Below, in pieces: positions 50,875 to 58,734 of a stretch of DNA of 64,000 nt. Location of the stretch: NCBI RefSeq assembly GCF_021654575.1, contig NZ_AP024488.1, positions 1,116,001 to 1,180,000 on the forward strand, read 5' to 3'. The notes under the pieces were generated by a model that was given only the letters and a program-made list of their open reading frames with translations, did no database searches and was not told where the DNA came from. The translations under genes were made by a program, and so were the position numbers. The first letter of the stretch is position 1; every line of letters begins with the position of its first letter. The DNA is from Desulfoluna limicola. GTDB taxonomy: Bacteria > Desulfobacterota > Desulfobacteria > Desulfobacterales > Desulfolunaceae.

Positions 50875-53178
50875 CTATTGCGAGTTTTTTACGCGCCTGA
50901 TGTAGTTCATGATGTCGTATCCGGTTTTATTTTCGGGGTGCTTTTCTATCATGGTCAGCGCCACGAGTTCAGCGTCATCATAGCGACCCCGTTTGATCAG
51001 GTGATCAGCCATGGCAAAGAGAAACTCAATGTTGCCGGGCTCCCTGGCAAGGGCGTGCGACAGGGCGTCTTCGGCTTCCAGGTCCCGTTTCAGGAGCTGA
51101 AGCAGCAACCCTAAATTGTAATGGATTCGAGCACGCTCGGGGAGGCCACCGGCCGCCTTTTTCAGGTAGACAACGGCCTCGGCGTATGCTTCTTCTTCCG
51201 CCAGCAGCAGCCCGAGGGAGTATGACATGTCATGCAGCTGCGGGTTGGCTTCCACGATTTCGCGATAAAGTTTTACAGCCTCGTTGTTGTTTCCTGCTCG
51301 GTTGTAAAGCATGGCGAGGTTGTTTTTAGCCGGGACAAACCGGTTGTCGATTCGGATGGCTTCCAGGTAATTTTTAACGGCAAGGTTGGTGTTGCCAAGG
51401 GCGTTGTACATGATCCCCAAGTTGAACCTTCCGGATGGAAAGTCAGCGGAATACTCCATGGCTTTTTGATAATCATCAATGGCCGAGTTGAATGCCTCTT
51501 TCTGGTTCGGGGTCAGCTGAGCGTTTGAAACAGGGGCGAGGCAGAGCGCTGCCTGGATGCGCACGGCTTTCACCGGGTCGTATAGAAGCGGCGCAAGGAG
51601 ATGCACCTTTTTTTCATGGCTTCCCAGGTTCAGGGTGGAGATGGCCGTGTGACGAATCAGGGCATCGTCATCCGAGAGAGCCTCTTCCAAGGCATTTACT
51701 GCTTCATCATCCATGAATGATCGCAGCAGGGAGAGGGCGGTTGCCCTCACAACCGGGGGGTGCAGCTGGTCCTGTGACAGCCTGATCAGTTCCTTTTTTG
51801 CGTCCGGGGTGCCGGAGCGTGCAGCGGCAAAGCTGGTGGCATAGTGAGGCCGTTTTCTTATTCCGTACCATTTTGTGACCCAATCGGCTGACCAGGCGGC
51901 TGTTTTATCGTCATGGCATCCCACCGTGTTGCAGGAGTTGGGCGTATGAAGCTGCAAGCTTAAATCGGGCCTGGGGATTCTGATGCTGTGATCCGCGCGC
52001 AAGTCGATGCCCATGTAGGGTCTTTGCGGCATGTGACAGCTGATGCAGTCATCCCCTTTGCTGGGCTTGCCGTTGTCCTCTTTTTTATGAAAGTGGTGGT
52101 CTTTTGTGTCGTAGAGATCCCCCCGATGGCACTGAAGGCAGAGACTGTTGTCCTCACTGTGTCGTTTCAGGCTGTGGACATCATGGCAGTCACTGCATTT
52201 TACATCCCTCCGGTACATTTTACTCTGGGTAAACGAGCCGTAAACATAGACTTCGTCAAGGATCTGCCCGTCGGGGTAATACAACCCTTCATTCAAAAGA
52301 GAGGGAATGGCGTAATCCATGATGTTCTTGTCCTGATGGGTGAAATCTGCGATGGAGGCGCGCCGTGAGTGGCACCGTGCGCAGATGGCAAGCTGAGCTT
52401 CCGGGGTGATGTCCCGTGTTTTTACCACCAGCTTATAGTTTTCGGCTTTTTCACGGGCCATGTCGGGTTTTTCAGCCCATGCAACGTGATCCGATGCCGG
52501 CCCGTGGCATGCTTCGCAGCTCACATCGATTTCAGACCAGGTGGTGTTGAATGTGTCTGTCTCGTGGTTAAAGCCTTTCCGGAGATTGGTGGAGTGGCAC
52601 TCCGCGCACATGCCGTTCCAGTTCTGGGCCGCCTGCGTCCAGTGGAGCCAGTCCTCCGGGTCATCTGTGTGGTTTGGAAGCGCGTACCACCGCTTTTGGG
52701 CCTCGTCCCATGCAATGGTGAGACATTGATACCTTCCACCCGGAAAAGCGACCAGGTATTGCTGCAGGGGATAGGCGCCGAAGGTGTGCGTGATCTCATA
52801 ATCGTCGTTTTTGCCATGGGGCCCTTGGGTGTTGACAAAGAATTTTCCGTCAGCCTTGTAAAAACGGGTGGTGATGCCGTTGTTTTCAAACACCGTGTCG
52901 TTGAAATCCCCCAGAGCGGTGGTCTCATTTGCCACATCCATGGCCTGGTCGTGAAACGAGTTTCGCCATTTGTCATATTCGGGCTTGTGACAGGAAACGC
53001 AGGCGTCCCGGCCCACGAAGGCCGGGGAGGACGCTGCGTTGTCCGGTGTTTTGCCGTGCAGGTGGCGTGTTTTCAAAACATACAAGGGAATGGACAGGAC
53101 AATGACCAGGGTCGCGATGACTCCGGCTTTGATCCAGCGCTGATGCAGGGTTCTGTTTTTTGTCAGGTCTCTTGTCAT
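50875..53178 (-). CDS. Octahaem c-type cytochrome fused to HEAT-like and TPR repeats
   Basis: A 767-residue membrane-anchored periplasmic protein: one N-terminal helix (about 17-36), then a haem domain with seven CxxCH sites (CVSCH, CAECH, CEACH, CARCH, CSDCH, CLQCH, CISCH) and one C-x4-CH site (CNTVGCH). HEAT-like helices follow (ALSLLRSFMDDEAVNALEEAL), then about six TPRs (YQKAMEYSADFPSGRFNLGIMYNALG onward). It probably receives electrons from the adjacent Rieske/cytochrome b complex and docks a partner through its TPRs. ATG 53178 is preferred over TTG 53217. It is third in the cytochrome b, Rieske, cytochrome c order, separated from the Rieske gene by a repeat. Confidence 0.88.
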   Translation of the reverse strand: MTRDLTKNRTLHQRWIKAGVIATLVIVLSIPLYVLKTRHLHGKTPDNAASSPAFVGRDACVSCHKPEYDKWRNSFHDQAMDVANETTALGDFNDTVFENNGITTRFYKADGKFFVNTQGPHGKNDDYEITHTFGAYPLQQYLVAFPGGRYQCLTIAWDEAQKRWYALPNHTDDPEDWLHWTQAAQNWNGMCAECHSTNLRKGFNHETDTFNTTWSEIDVSCEACHGPASDHVAWAEKPDMAREKAENYKLVVKTRDITPEAQLAICARCHSRRASIADFTHQDKNIMDYAIPSLLNEGLYYPDGQILDEVYVYGSFTQSKMYRRDVKCSDCHDVHSLKRHSEDNSLCLQCHRGDLYDTKDHHFHKKEDNGKPSKGDDCISCHMPQRPYMGIDLRADHSIRIPRPDLSLQLHTPNSCNTVGCHDDKTAAWSADWVTKWYGIRKRPHYATSFAAARSGTPDAKKELIRLSQDQLHPPVVRATALSLLRSFMDDEAVNALEEALSDDDALIRHTAISTLNLGSHEKKVHLLAPLLYDPVKAVRIQAALCLAPVSNAQLTPNQKEAFNSAIDDYQKAMEYSADFPSGRFNLGIMYNALGNTNLAVKNYLEAIRIDNRFVPAKNNLAMLYNRAGNNNEAVKLYREIVEANPQLHDMSYSLGLLLAEEEAYAEAVVYLKKAAGGLPERARIHYNLGLLLQLLKRDLEAEDALSHALAREPGNIEFLFAMADHLIKRGRYDDAELVALTMIEKHPENKTGYDIMNYIRRVKNSQ

Positions 53179-53224
53179 GTCATTGTCCGGGTTCAGCCAG
53201 GATTTGAGGACTGGCAAGGAAAAC

Positions 53225-53380
53225 GCTAACGATTCAGCTCAGCCTCCGGCGGGTCGCTTTTTGAAATGAGCGCCAAAACGTTTCGGTTTGTTAAGCCCTG
53301 ACTCTGTGGATTGCCAATATCGGCGATGCAACCGAAACTGTGCTCAAGACCTGTGTGTCAAACGTTTGGCCGCCGGAGGC
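53225..53380 (-). repeat. Modular repeat, inverted, between Rieske and cytochrome c genes
   Basis: CTAACGATTCAGCTCAGCC and TCCGGCGGGTCGCTTTTTGA, then AACGTTTCGGTTTGTTAAGC, CTCAAGACCTGTGTGTCAAA and GGCCGCCGGAGGC. The long central hairpin is missing. Confidence 0.8.
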
Positions 53381-53399
53381 TTTTCCCTTGTCACGGCCC

Positions 53400-53915
53400 T
53401 TATGCATAGGCGATCTGCGATTCGTCCATGGTTTTTCTTCGAATGGTTTTGCCGGTGTTGACGGTGATGAGGCCGTTTTCAATGGACACCGGGTGAATGT
53501 CAAGGGGCCGTGGCGCCGGGGGGCTGATGACTTTTCCCGCGATGTCGAAGGCCGATGCGTGACACGGGCAGATGAATTTTTTTTCCTCGTCAACCCAGGG
53601 AACCGTGCAGCCCAGGTGGGTGCATTTTCGTGAGATGGCGAGGAACCCACCGTCTTCAAGGCGGGAGAGGTAAAATCTGCCTCTGACAAATGCGGTGACA
53701 GAGTCTAAGGGAAAATCATCCACCTTGCCGGCGTCGATTATGACGTCTGTATTGGCCGCACTGGACGTTTTCTTTCCGGGTTTGAGGAATCCATGGAATA
53801 CCCACAGAAATTCTCCGGCGGCAATGATTCCGAGAAAAGCCCAGGCGTTTTTGAGAAAACGTCTGCGCTTTGGCGTGTCGGATTGGTGTTCGCATTTTTC
53901 TTTGTCGCTGCACAT
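53400..53915 (-). CDS. Rieske [2Fe-2S] protein of a bc-type complex
   Basis: A 171-residue protein with a twin-lysine/arginine N-terminal stretch (KRRRFLKNAWAFLGIIAAGEF), an uncleaved membrane helix that may use the Tat route, and a C-terminal Rieske fold with cluster motifs CTHLGC and CPCHAS. It transfers electrons from quinol at the cytochrome b site to a c-type acceptor, here most likely the multihaem cytochrome encoded next. It follows the cytochrome b gene, reversed relative to the usual Rieske-first order. Confidence 0.92.
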   Translation of the reverse strand: MCSDKEKCEHQSDTPKRRRFLKNAWAFLGIIAAGEFLWVFHGFLKPGKKTSSAANTDVIIDAGKVDDFPLDSVTAFVRGRFYLSRLEDGGFLAISRKCTHLGCTVPWVDEEKKFICPCHASAFDIAGKVISPPAPRPLDIHPVSIENGLITVNTGKTIRRKTMDESQIAYA

Positions 53916-53933
53916 GGCTGTTTTTTACTCTCC

Positions 53934-54190
53934 GTATCTATTCAGCTTAAAGTCGCCTCCGGCGGCCCTGCCGGGGGGCAAGCTTTTTGAAACATTGAAC
54001 AAACAGGGTTTGATGTCGATTTCGATTCATTCGAAGGCATTGGTTTACCAAATAGTATTCGATTTAACGAGCAAGCATCCCCTTTTGTCGCTCAGCCCCA
54101 ACGGGCTGAGCGACAAAAGGGGATGCAACCGGAACGTTTTCGGGGCTCATTTCAAAAAGCGACCCGCCGGAGGCATAGCTGAATAATTAC
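53934..54190 (+). repeat. Modular hairpin repeat, full length (257 bp), between cytochrome b and Rieske genes
   Basis: The left end GTATCTATTCAGCTT and right end AGCTGAATAATTAC are inverted. The interior has the GC palindrome, TTTTTGAAACATTGAAC, a perfect 24-bp-arm hairpin at 54075-54126, ACCGGAACGTTTTCGGGGC and GCGACCCGCCGGAGGC. At one stem position it has T-A where the copy at 721-772 has G-C. Confidence 0.9.
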
Positions 54191-54203
54191 CACTCTCCTG
54201 CAA

Positions 54204-55577
54204 TTAATGCCCAAATGGCCAAGCAAGCCCCATGCCTTCCCCCCTGAACCAGACCCCTGTTATGGTGAGCAGAACAAAGGAGACAAGAATCAGCGTGAAC
54301 AATGCCTGGGCGGTTTCGTTGTTAACGGATGCCGTGCGTTTTTTTATTACCCAACAGAAGGTGACGATGGCACACACCATGAGACCTGTGGGGAACAGGC
54401 CGTCTGAAATTACCGGGGGCAGGGTTGGGAACCAGCCAGGGAAATCGATGATGACTTCATTTAAGATGATGGCGGATGGGACCAGGATCACGGCTGTAAT
54501 CGTGGCTGCGATGCCGGCTTTTTTACCTGCCTTTGAAAAAAACCAGGTTCCGGACCGGGCCACATCATACCGGAGATAGGGCACCATGATGACAAGTAGA
54601 AAAAAGGTTATGGGGATGAGGAATACTGCGAACACGGGGTGAAAATGAAGAAGCAGTTCCTGAATCCCCATAAAGTACCAGGGGGCCTTGGCCGGGTTGG
54701 GGCTGAGGCCGGGATTTGCCATCTCTCCCAGCGGCGCATCGAATATCACGGATACCGTCATGATGACGGCTATGAGAATCAGGGCCACAACCCCTTCCCT
54801 TAATACAAGGTTAGGGAGGGTGGCTGCCATGGGGGGCTTTTCGAGTTCGCCTGCTTCTGAGGCCGTGGGGATGGCGACTCCGCCGGCTTTGCGTACCCGC
54901 CAGAAATGATAAAACATAAGGAGCAGAAGTGAGGCGGGGAGGACCGTGGCATGGAGCGTGAAAAACATCAAAAGGGTGGCAGACCCGGTTTCATCGCCTC
55001 CCTGGAGCATGGCCTGAATCGAGCTTCCTGCCAGGGGGATGTACTCTGCCATTCCGGTGGAGATGGTGACGGCCCAGTAGGCAAGCTGGTCCCACGGGAG
55101 CAGGTATCCCGTAAAATTCGAAAAAAGGATCCCTGTGAAAAGAATGATGCCGATGACCCAGTTAAACTGCCGGACAGCGTGGAATGCGCCCGTGAAATAG
55201 ACGCGAAGCAGGTGAAGAAACGCTATGACAATGAGGAAGTTTGCGCTCCAGTAATGGATGTTCCGGACCAGCTGTCCGAACATGACCTGGTTTTGAATTG
55301 TCATTACCGATCGGTACGCCTTTTCCGGGAAGGGCTCGTAAACAAAGAGCAGCAACATCCCGCTCATGGCAAGGAGCAGAAACAAGACCACGCACATTCC
55401 TCCCAGGCCCCATGTTCGGGTAAACCGAAGGGCCTCCAGGGGGACTTTTCGAGGGTGAACATGAAGGATCAGGTTTTCATAGGCGGCCCATGGCCTTTTT
55501 TTTTCGGTTCCGGCAAGGACGGGGCGTTGTGAAATGGAACCTGTCACTCGCTTCAGAATGGTCGTGTGCTCTGCCAT
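54204..55577 (-). CDS. Cytochrome b (fused b6/subunit-IV type) of a bc-type complex
   Basis: A 457-residue membrane protein. The N-terminal four-helix part binds two b haems (RNIHYWSANFLIVIAFLHLLRVYFTGAFH and TLHATVLPASLLLLMFYHFWRVRK). The C-terminal half has the quinol-site segment PAKAPWYFMGIQELLLHFHP, with PWY in place of the PEWY of typical bc1 complexes; such variants are associated with menaquinol. An N-terminal cytoplasmic extension of about 40 residues precedes the core. It oxidises menaquinol, bifurcating electrons to the Rieske protein and low-potential haems. First gene of the three-gene cluster. Confidence 0.92.
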   Translation of the reverse strand: MAEHTTILKRVTGSISQRPVLAGTEKKRPWAAYENLILHVHPRKVPLEALRFTRTWGLGGMCVVLFLLLAMSGMLLLFVYEPFPEKAYRSVMTIQNQVMFGQLVRNIHYWSANFLIVIAFLHLLRVYFTGAFHAVRQFNWVIGIILFTGILFSNFTGYLLPWDQLAYWAVTISTGMAEYIPLAGSSIQAMLQGGDETGSATLLMFFTLHATVLPASLLLLMFYHFWRVRKAGGVAIPTASEAGELEKPPMAATLPNLVLREGVVALILIAVIMTVSVIFDAPLGEMANPGLSPNPAKAPWYFMGIQELLLHFHPVFAVFLIPITFFLLVIMVPYLRYDVARSGTWFFSKAGKKAGIAATITAVILVPSAIILNEVIIDFPGWFPTLPPVISDGLFPTGLMVCAIVTFCWVIKKRTASVNNETAQALFTLILVSFVLLTITGVWFRGEGMGLAWPFGH

Positions 55578-55805
55578 GGGGTTTCCGGTGTCTGTTTTTT
55601 TTGAGTGTGTCGTGTCTGTTCACCCATGCCAGTGGAAGGGGGCGAGTAATGGCTGAGATGACAAGTAAAACGGGCATGCGTTTGCATGGTCTTTAATTAC
55701 TGCAATACTACAAGAATTGTGCTTAAACGCAAGTTGAGTTTTTGGGACGTATGGTTTTGTTTTTATGTTTTAAATTTTATCTCAGATGCCTATGTGGCGC
55801 GGATG

Positions 55806-55915
55806 TAGGCGATGCAATCGCAACTGAACTCAAAAGCTGTTTGTCAAACGTTCTAAAAGTGTAGCCCCCGGCAGGGTCTCCGGAGTCGATTTTTAGCTGG
55901 ATAGCTACGTTTACT
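55806..55915 (-). repeat. Modular repeat, partial
   Basis: GCGATGCAATCGCAACTGAA, CTCAAAAGCTGTTTGTCAAA, GCCCCCGGCAGGGTCTCCGGAG (GC palindrome) and a decayed end AGCTGGATAGCTAC. Confidence 0.65.
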
Positions 55916-55925
55916 TAACGTGAGT

Positions 55926-56015
55926 CCACGGGCGTAGCCCGCCAACGAATGCGAGCCTGATGCACCACGGCGAAAGAGCCTTTGCGAACCCGCTCTCAAG
56001 GAGGCACTCCTTGCG
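55926..56015 (+). repeat. Hairpin repeat, decayed, three-hairpin type
   Basis: CACGGGCGTAGCCCG hairpin, GCGAATGCGAG, then AACCCGCTCT and hairpin CAAGGAG-GCA-CTCCTTG (55997-56013). The short-hairpin stem keeps pairing despite a changed arm. It lies at the 3' end of batD. Confidence 0.65.
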
Positions 56016-56038
56016 GTCTGAACGTTTGTGTACGCGCC

Positions 56039-57418
56039 TTACGAAGGATTTAAATAGGGCAGGCTGTGCCTGTCATGTTGACGGGCCCTTTTTTTCAGCA
56101 GTTGGCGTCGTGTCTTTGAGACTTCGTGAAAGAACACGTTCGAGCTCCAAGGGGGGGAGGTGGATCCTGCATTTTTGAAAAGTCCGGATTTTAACAGGGC
56201 TGCCTGTTCGGAGAGTGTCGGGTTTTCAGACTCCGCGACCAGCCACTCAAGTGTTGCGGGGTGGGCGCCGGTGTGGAATGTGTCCAGCCAGGTCATAAGG
56301 CTGTTGTGGGTGTCCATGGGGTTGCCGGAGCGGCAGGCGGTTTTGAATTGATTGAAATACGTTTTCTCTGATTCATTTCGGTCTGTGTTCCACTTCCTGA
56401 TCGTCAGGAGTATGGCTGCGCGAGCCCTGAATATGGCCGTTAAGCAAGCCGCGAGTACCGAACCTATAAGAAGCATCCATTTGACGGCATGGTTATTGGT
56501 GGCGCGAGGCGAAAATGACCCCGCTTCCTTGAAGAGCTTCGGGTTGGGTTTGACCTTGAGCTTCACCGAGGGCAGGGTTTCGGTCTTTAATTCATCGTTT
56601 TCCATGTCCCACCAATGAATCACCACCTCGGGCAAGGTTATTGTCCCAGCCTCTTCGCACACATAGGTGATGGTTTCCGTCCGCTCTCCTGTGACGTTCC
56701 CCCGGTCCATTTTATCCGTTACGGACGGGGCTTTTGAATAGACGCCAAAGCCTTTGATGTCTGGGGTTTCAAGCGGGGGGAAAGCCATCCCCAAAACATC
56801 TTCGGCGCGCATCGTTATTTTGCGGGTAAACGCGTCTCCAACCTTTGCCGCGTCGGGCTTTGGATCCCATGTCTCCGAGAGTTTAAATTGTGTTGTGCTG
56901 ATAATGGTCGCCAGTTTTTCAGTGCCGGGAGGCATGGTGGCCGTGACTCTGAGTTCAGGGGCTTTGATTGTCACGCTTCTGGGTTTGGTTTCTCCCGGCA
57001 CTGCTGGGAAAAACCGGATGGTGAAGGGCTGAATGACGATCTCTCCCGGCCGCTGAGCAAACATGGCGAACTCATGGCCCTGCACACTGTATTTGGTGCC
57101 GTTGATGGTCTCTGTTCTGTTGAGCCCGAAGGAGCCCACTTTCAGGGCGATGGCCCCTGGTATCTCCGGGAGGTCAAACTCAGGTGACCCTGAAAACCAG
57201 GTGGTGGTCATGAGGTCGATGGTAAGGGTGACCCTCTGGCCCACCCGAACCTCGCCCTTGGGTGTGACCGAGACCCGGATGTTATCGGTTTGTGTCTCTG
57301 CGTGAAGAAGGGGAGGGCACATGACCATCAGAGACATCAGGAACACCAAAAGAAAACGAGGGCTTTTTCCCGGTATCTGACGCCTGGCGATGCGGATGGC
57401 TGTGTGGGGTATGTTCAT
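56039..57418 (-). CDS. batD: BatD-like oxygen-tolerance protein
   Basis: A 459-residue protein with a signal peptide (about 1-40, ending LLHAETQ). Periplasmic beta-sandwich BatD domains follow (IRVSVTPKGEVRVGQRVTLTIDL, SVQGHEFAMFAQRPGEIVIQP, GTITLPEVVIHWWDMEND), with one membrane helix near residue 320 and a cytoplasmic tail. BatD is the conserved exported member of MoxR/Bat operons, implicated in stress tolerance and envelope integrity. ATG 57418 gives a normal signal peptide; ATG 57445 adds nine residues. It is the last gene of the operon. Confidence 0.85.
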   Translation of the reverse strand: MNIPHTAIRIARRQIPGKSPRFLLVFLMSLMVMCPPLLHAETQTDNIRVSVTPKGEVRVGQRVTLTIDLMTTTWFSGSPEFDLPEIPGAIALKVGSFGLNRTETINGTKYSVQGHEFAMFAQRPGEIVIQPFTIRFFPAVPGETKPRSVTIKAPELRVTATMPPGTEKLATIISTTQFKLSETWDPKPDAAKVGDAFTRKITMRAEDVLGMAFPPLETPDIKGFGVYSKAPSVTDKMDRGNVTGERTETITYVCEEAGTITLPEVVIHWWDMENDELKTETLPSVKLKVKPNPKLFKEAGSFSPRATNNHAVKWMLLIGSVLAACLTAIFRARAAILLTIRKWNTDRNESEKTYFNQFKTACRSGNPMDTHNSLMTWLDTFHTGAHPATLEWLVAESENPTLSEQAALLKSGLFKNAGSTSPPWSSNVFFHEVSKTRRQLLKKRARQHDRHSLPYLNPS

Positions 57419-57455
57419 ATCGTTTCTTTCGTTGTTGAGTAACATTCAACGTTTT

Positions 57456-57666
57456 TAACCATTCAGCGTGTGCCTCCGGCGGCCCTGCCCGGGGCCAACC
57501 TTTTGCCTGATCTGAAAGAGTGGGGGGCCCAAACAGGTCTTTTAAAAAAAATATTGGGTCAATCTAAAACCTAAGGCACATGTGATTTGGCCTGAGGAAC
57601 GAAGGACAAAGCGCATGTGCAACCTGCTTTCAAGGTGGCACACCTTGACTTTGACCATAGAAGGCT
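57456..57666 (+). repeat. Modular hairpin repeat between the TPR and batD genes
   Basis: TAACCATTCAGCGTGTGCC, GC palindrome, AACAGGTCTTTT, hairpin 57576-57620 (GCACATGTGATTTG.. / ..CAAAGCGCATGTGC) around CCTGAGGAACGAAGG, hairpin CAAGGTG-GCA-CACCTTG (57631-57647) and the end GACCATAGAAGGC. It is the mirror relative of 60961-61168, sharing GGGTCAATCTAAAACCTAAG. Confidence 0.85.
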
Positions 57667-57677
57667 GTTTTAGCTTT

Positions 57678-58319
57678 TTACTGACCGTTCACGCTCCTCT
57701 GGTAGGCAAATTTGGCCCTTAAAAAGTCAGCGGGTCGTGTCTGGACGCGTCTCAGCCACATGGCTCTCAGTTCCTTATCCGAGATCTGGGCGCTGCTTTC
57801 TATGGTTTCGTCCTTTGCCCCGCCGGATTTTTCAACCCGGTCGCTGAAGACAATCTCATCGGCCCCCAGCAGATCCCCATCGATGCCGCCCTGATCCCCC
57901 TTGGGTGGCTTGAGATTGTCTCGTCTTGCCGTGGCGATGGCCCTGTTGGTTTCGGCCATTGCCCAATCTGGCCTGGCCTGCAGGGCTCGGTCATAACTTG
58001 CGATGGCGGCATCGTAGTTTCCAGACATCAACAGGGCGTTCCCCCGGTTAAAGAGCCCCTCTTCAGAGGGCACCTGACCGAAGGCCGCCGCTGCCTCTTT
58101 GAACTGCCCATTCCGGTAATATGCGACGCCTCGCCCCATGGGGTCATGAAATCTCTTTGCGGCTTCCCCGTAGTTTTTGCGGGCCATCAACCAATGTCCC
58201 TGCTGGTCCGGTGTCAGCCAGAGTCCGGTGACGGACATGTCGGCCGCACGGAGGGCGAGGATGGTGAACATAAAGGTTATGGCCGTGATGATACCTTTGA
58301 GGCTGTTTTTTTTTGTCAT
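57678..58319 (-). CDS. TPR protein of the Bat operon (BatC-like)
   Basis: A 213-residue protein with an N-terminal membrane or signal helix (TAITFMFTILALRAADM). Two to three TPRs (MGRGVAYYRNGQFKEAAAAFGQV, EEGLFNRGNALLMSGNYDAAIASYDRAL) and a charged C-terminal tail follow. Bat operons usually encode one TPR protein between the VWA proteins and BatD, thought to scaffold them. ATG 58319 or 58325 both fit; the long upstream frame to 58532 is unsupported. Confidence 0.8.
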   Translation of the reverse strand: MTKKNSLKGIITAITFMFTILALRAADMSVTGLWLTPDQQGHWLMARKNYGEAAKRFHDPMGRGVAYYRNGQFKEAAAAFGQVPSEEGLFNRGNALLMSGNYDAAIASYDRALQARPDWAMAETNRAIATARRDNLKPPKGDQGGIDGDLLGADEIVFSDRVEKSGGAKDETIESSAQISDKELRAMWLRRVQTRPADFLRAKFAYQRSVNGQ

Positions 58320-58552
58320 GATCATGATCGCTTTTGAGTTTTTTAGTCTGCGTTTTTTACATGCCACAGAACATGGGCATATTACACGTTGATGCCAGCT
58401 GACGTTCTCGCGAGAATGCCGCACGGGAGTGCGGCGCTCCAGCAGAGCCTCTGTTTGTGAGGCGATCCATGAGTTGCCAATTTCCATGGAGCCCGCACTC
58501 CGGTGCGGCTTTTGGGGGCCGGTGAGATGCAACGCTGTGGAACGTTATTTTC
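58320..58552. other. Gap with small GC hairpins
   Basis: GCCGCAC-GGGA-GTGCGGC (about 58419-58437) and CCGCAC-TCCG-GTGCGG followed by CTTTTGG (about 58493-58514) are terminator-like hairpins that share an arm sequence with each other. They could modulate read-through within the Bat operon. Confidence 0.4.
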
Positions 58553-58715
58553 GCAACTACTCAGCCTGCCTCCGGCGGGTTGCTTTTTGAAAAAAGCTCC
58601 GCAACAATTGTTCGGTCGTTAAGCCCAAACTATATGGCTTGCCGAAACTGTGCTCAAGGCCTGTTTGTTAAATTTTTCAAAGCTTTGGCTCCCGGCAGGG
58701 CTGCCGGAGGCATGC
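58553..58715 (-). repeat. Modular repeat, inverted, between batB and TPR genes
   Basis: GCAACTACTCAGCCTGCC, TCCGGCGGGTTGCTTTTTGA, GTTCGGTCGTTAAGCCC, CTCAAGGCCTGTTTGTTAAA and the GC palindrome ending GCCGGAGGC. Same organisation as 53225-53380. Confidence 0.8.
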
Positions 58716-58734
58716 TTTGCGCTCTTCTCTGTGG

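Noticed and set aside
53695..54186. 163-codon plus-strand open frame
   Set aside because: It runs antisense to the Rieske gene and then through a repeat element; no coding evidence.
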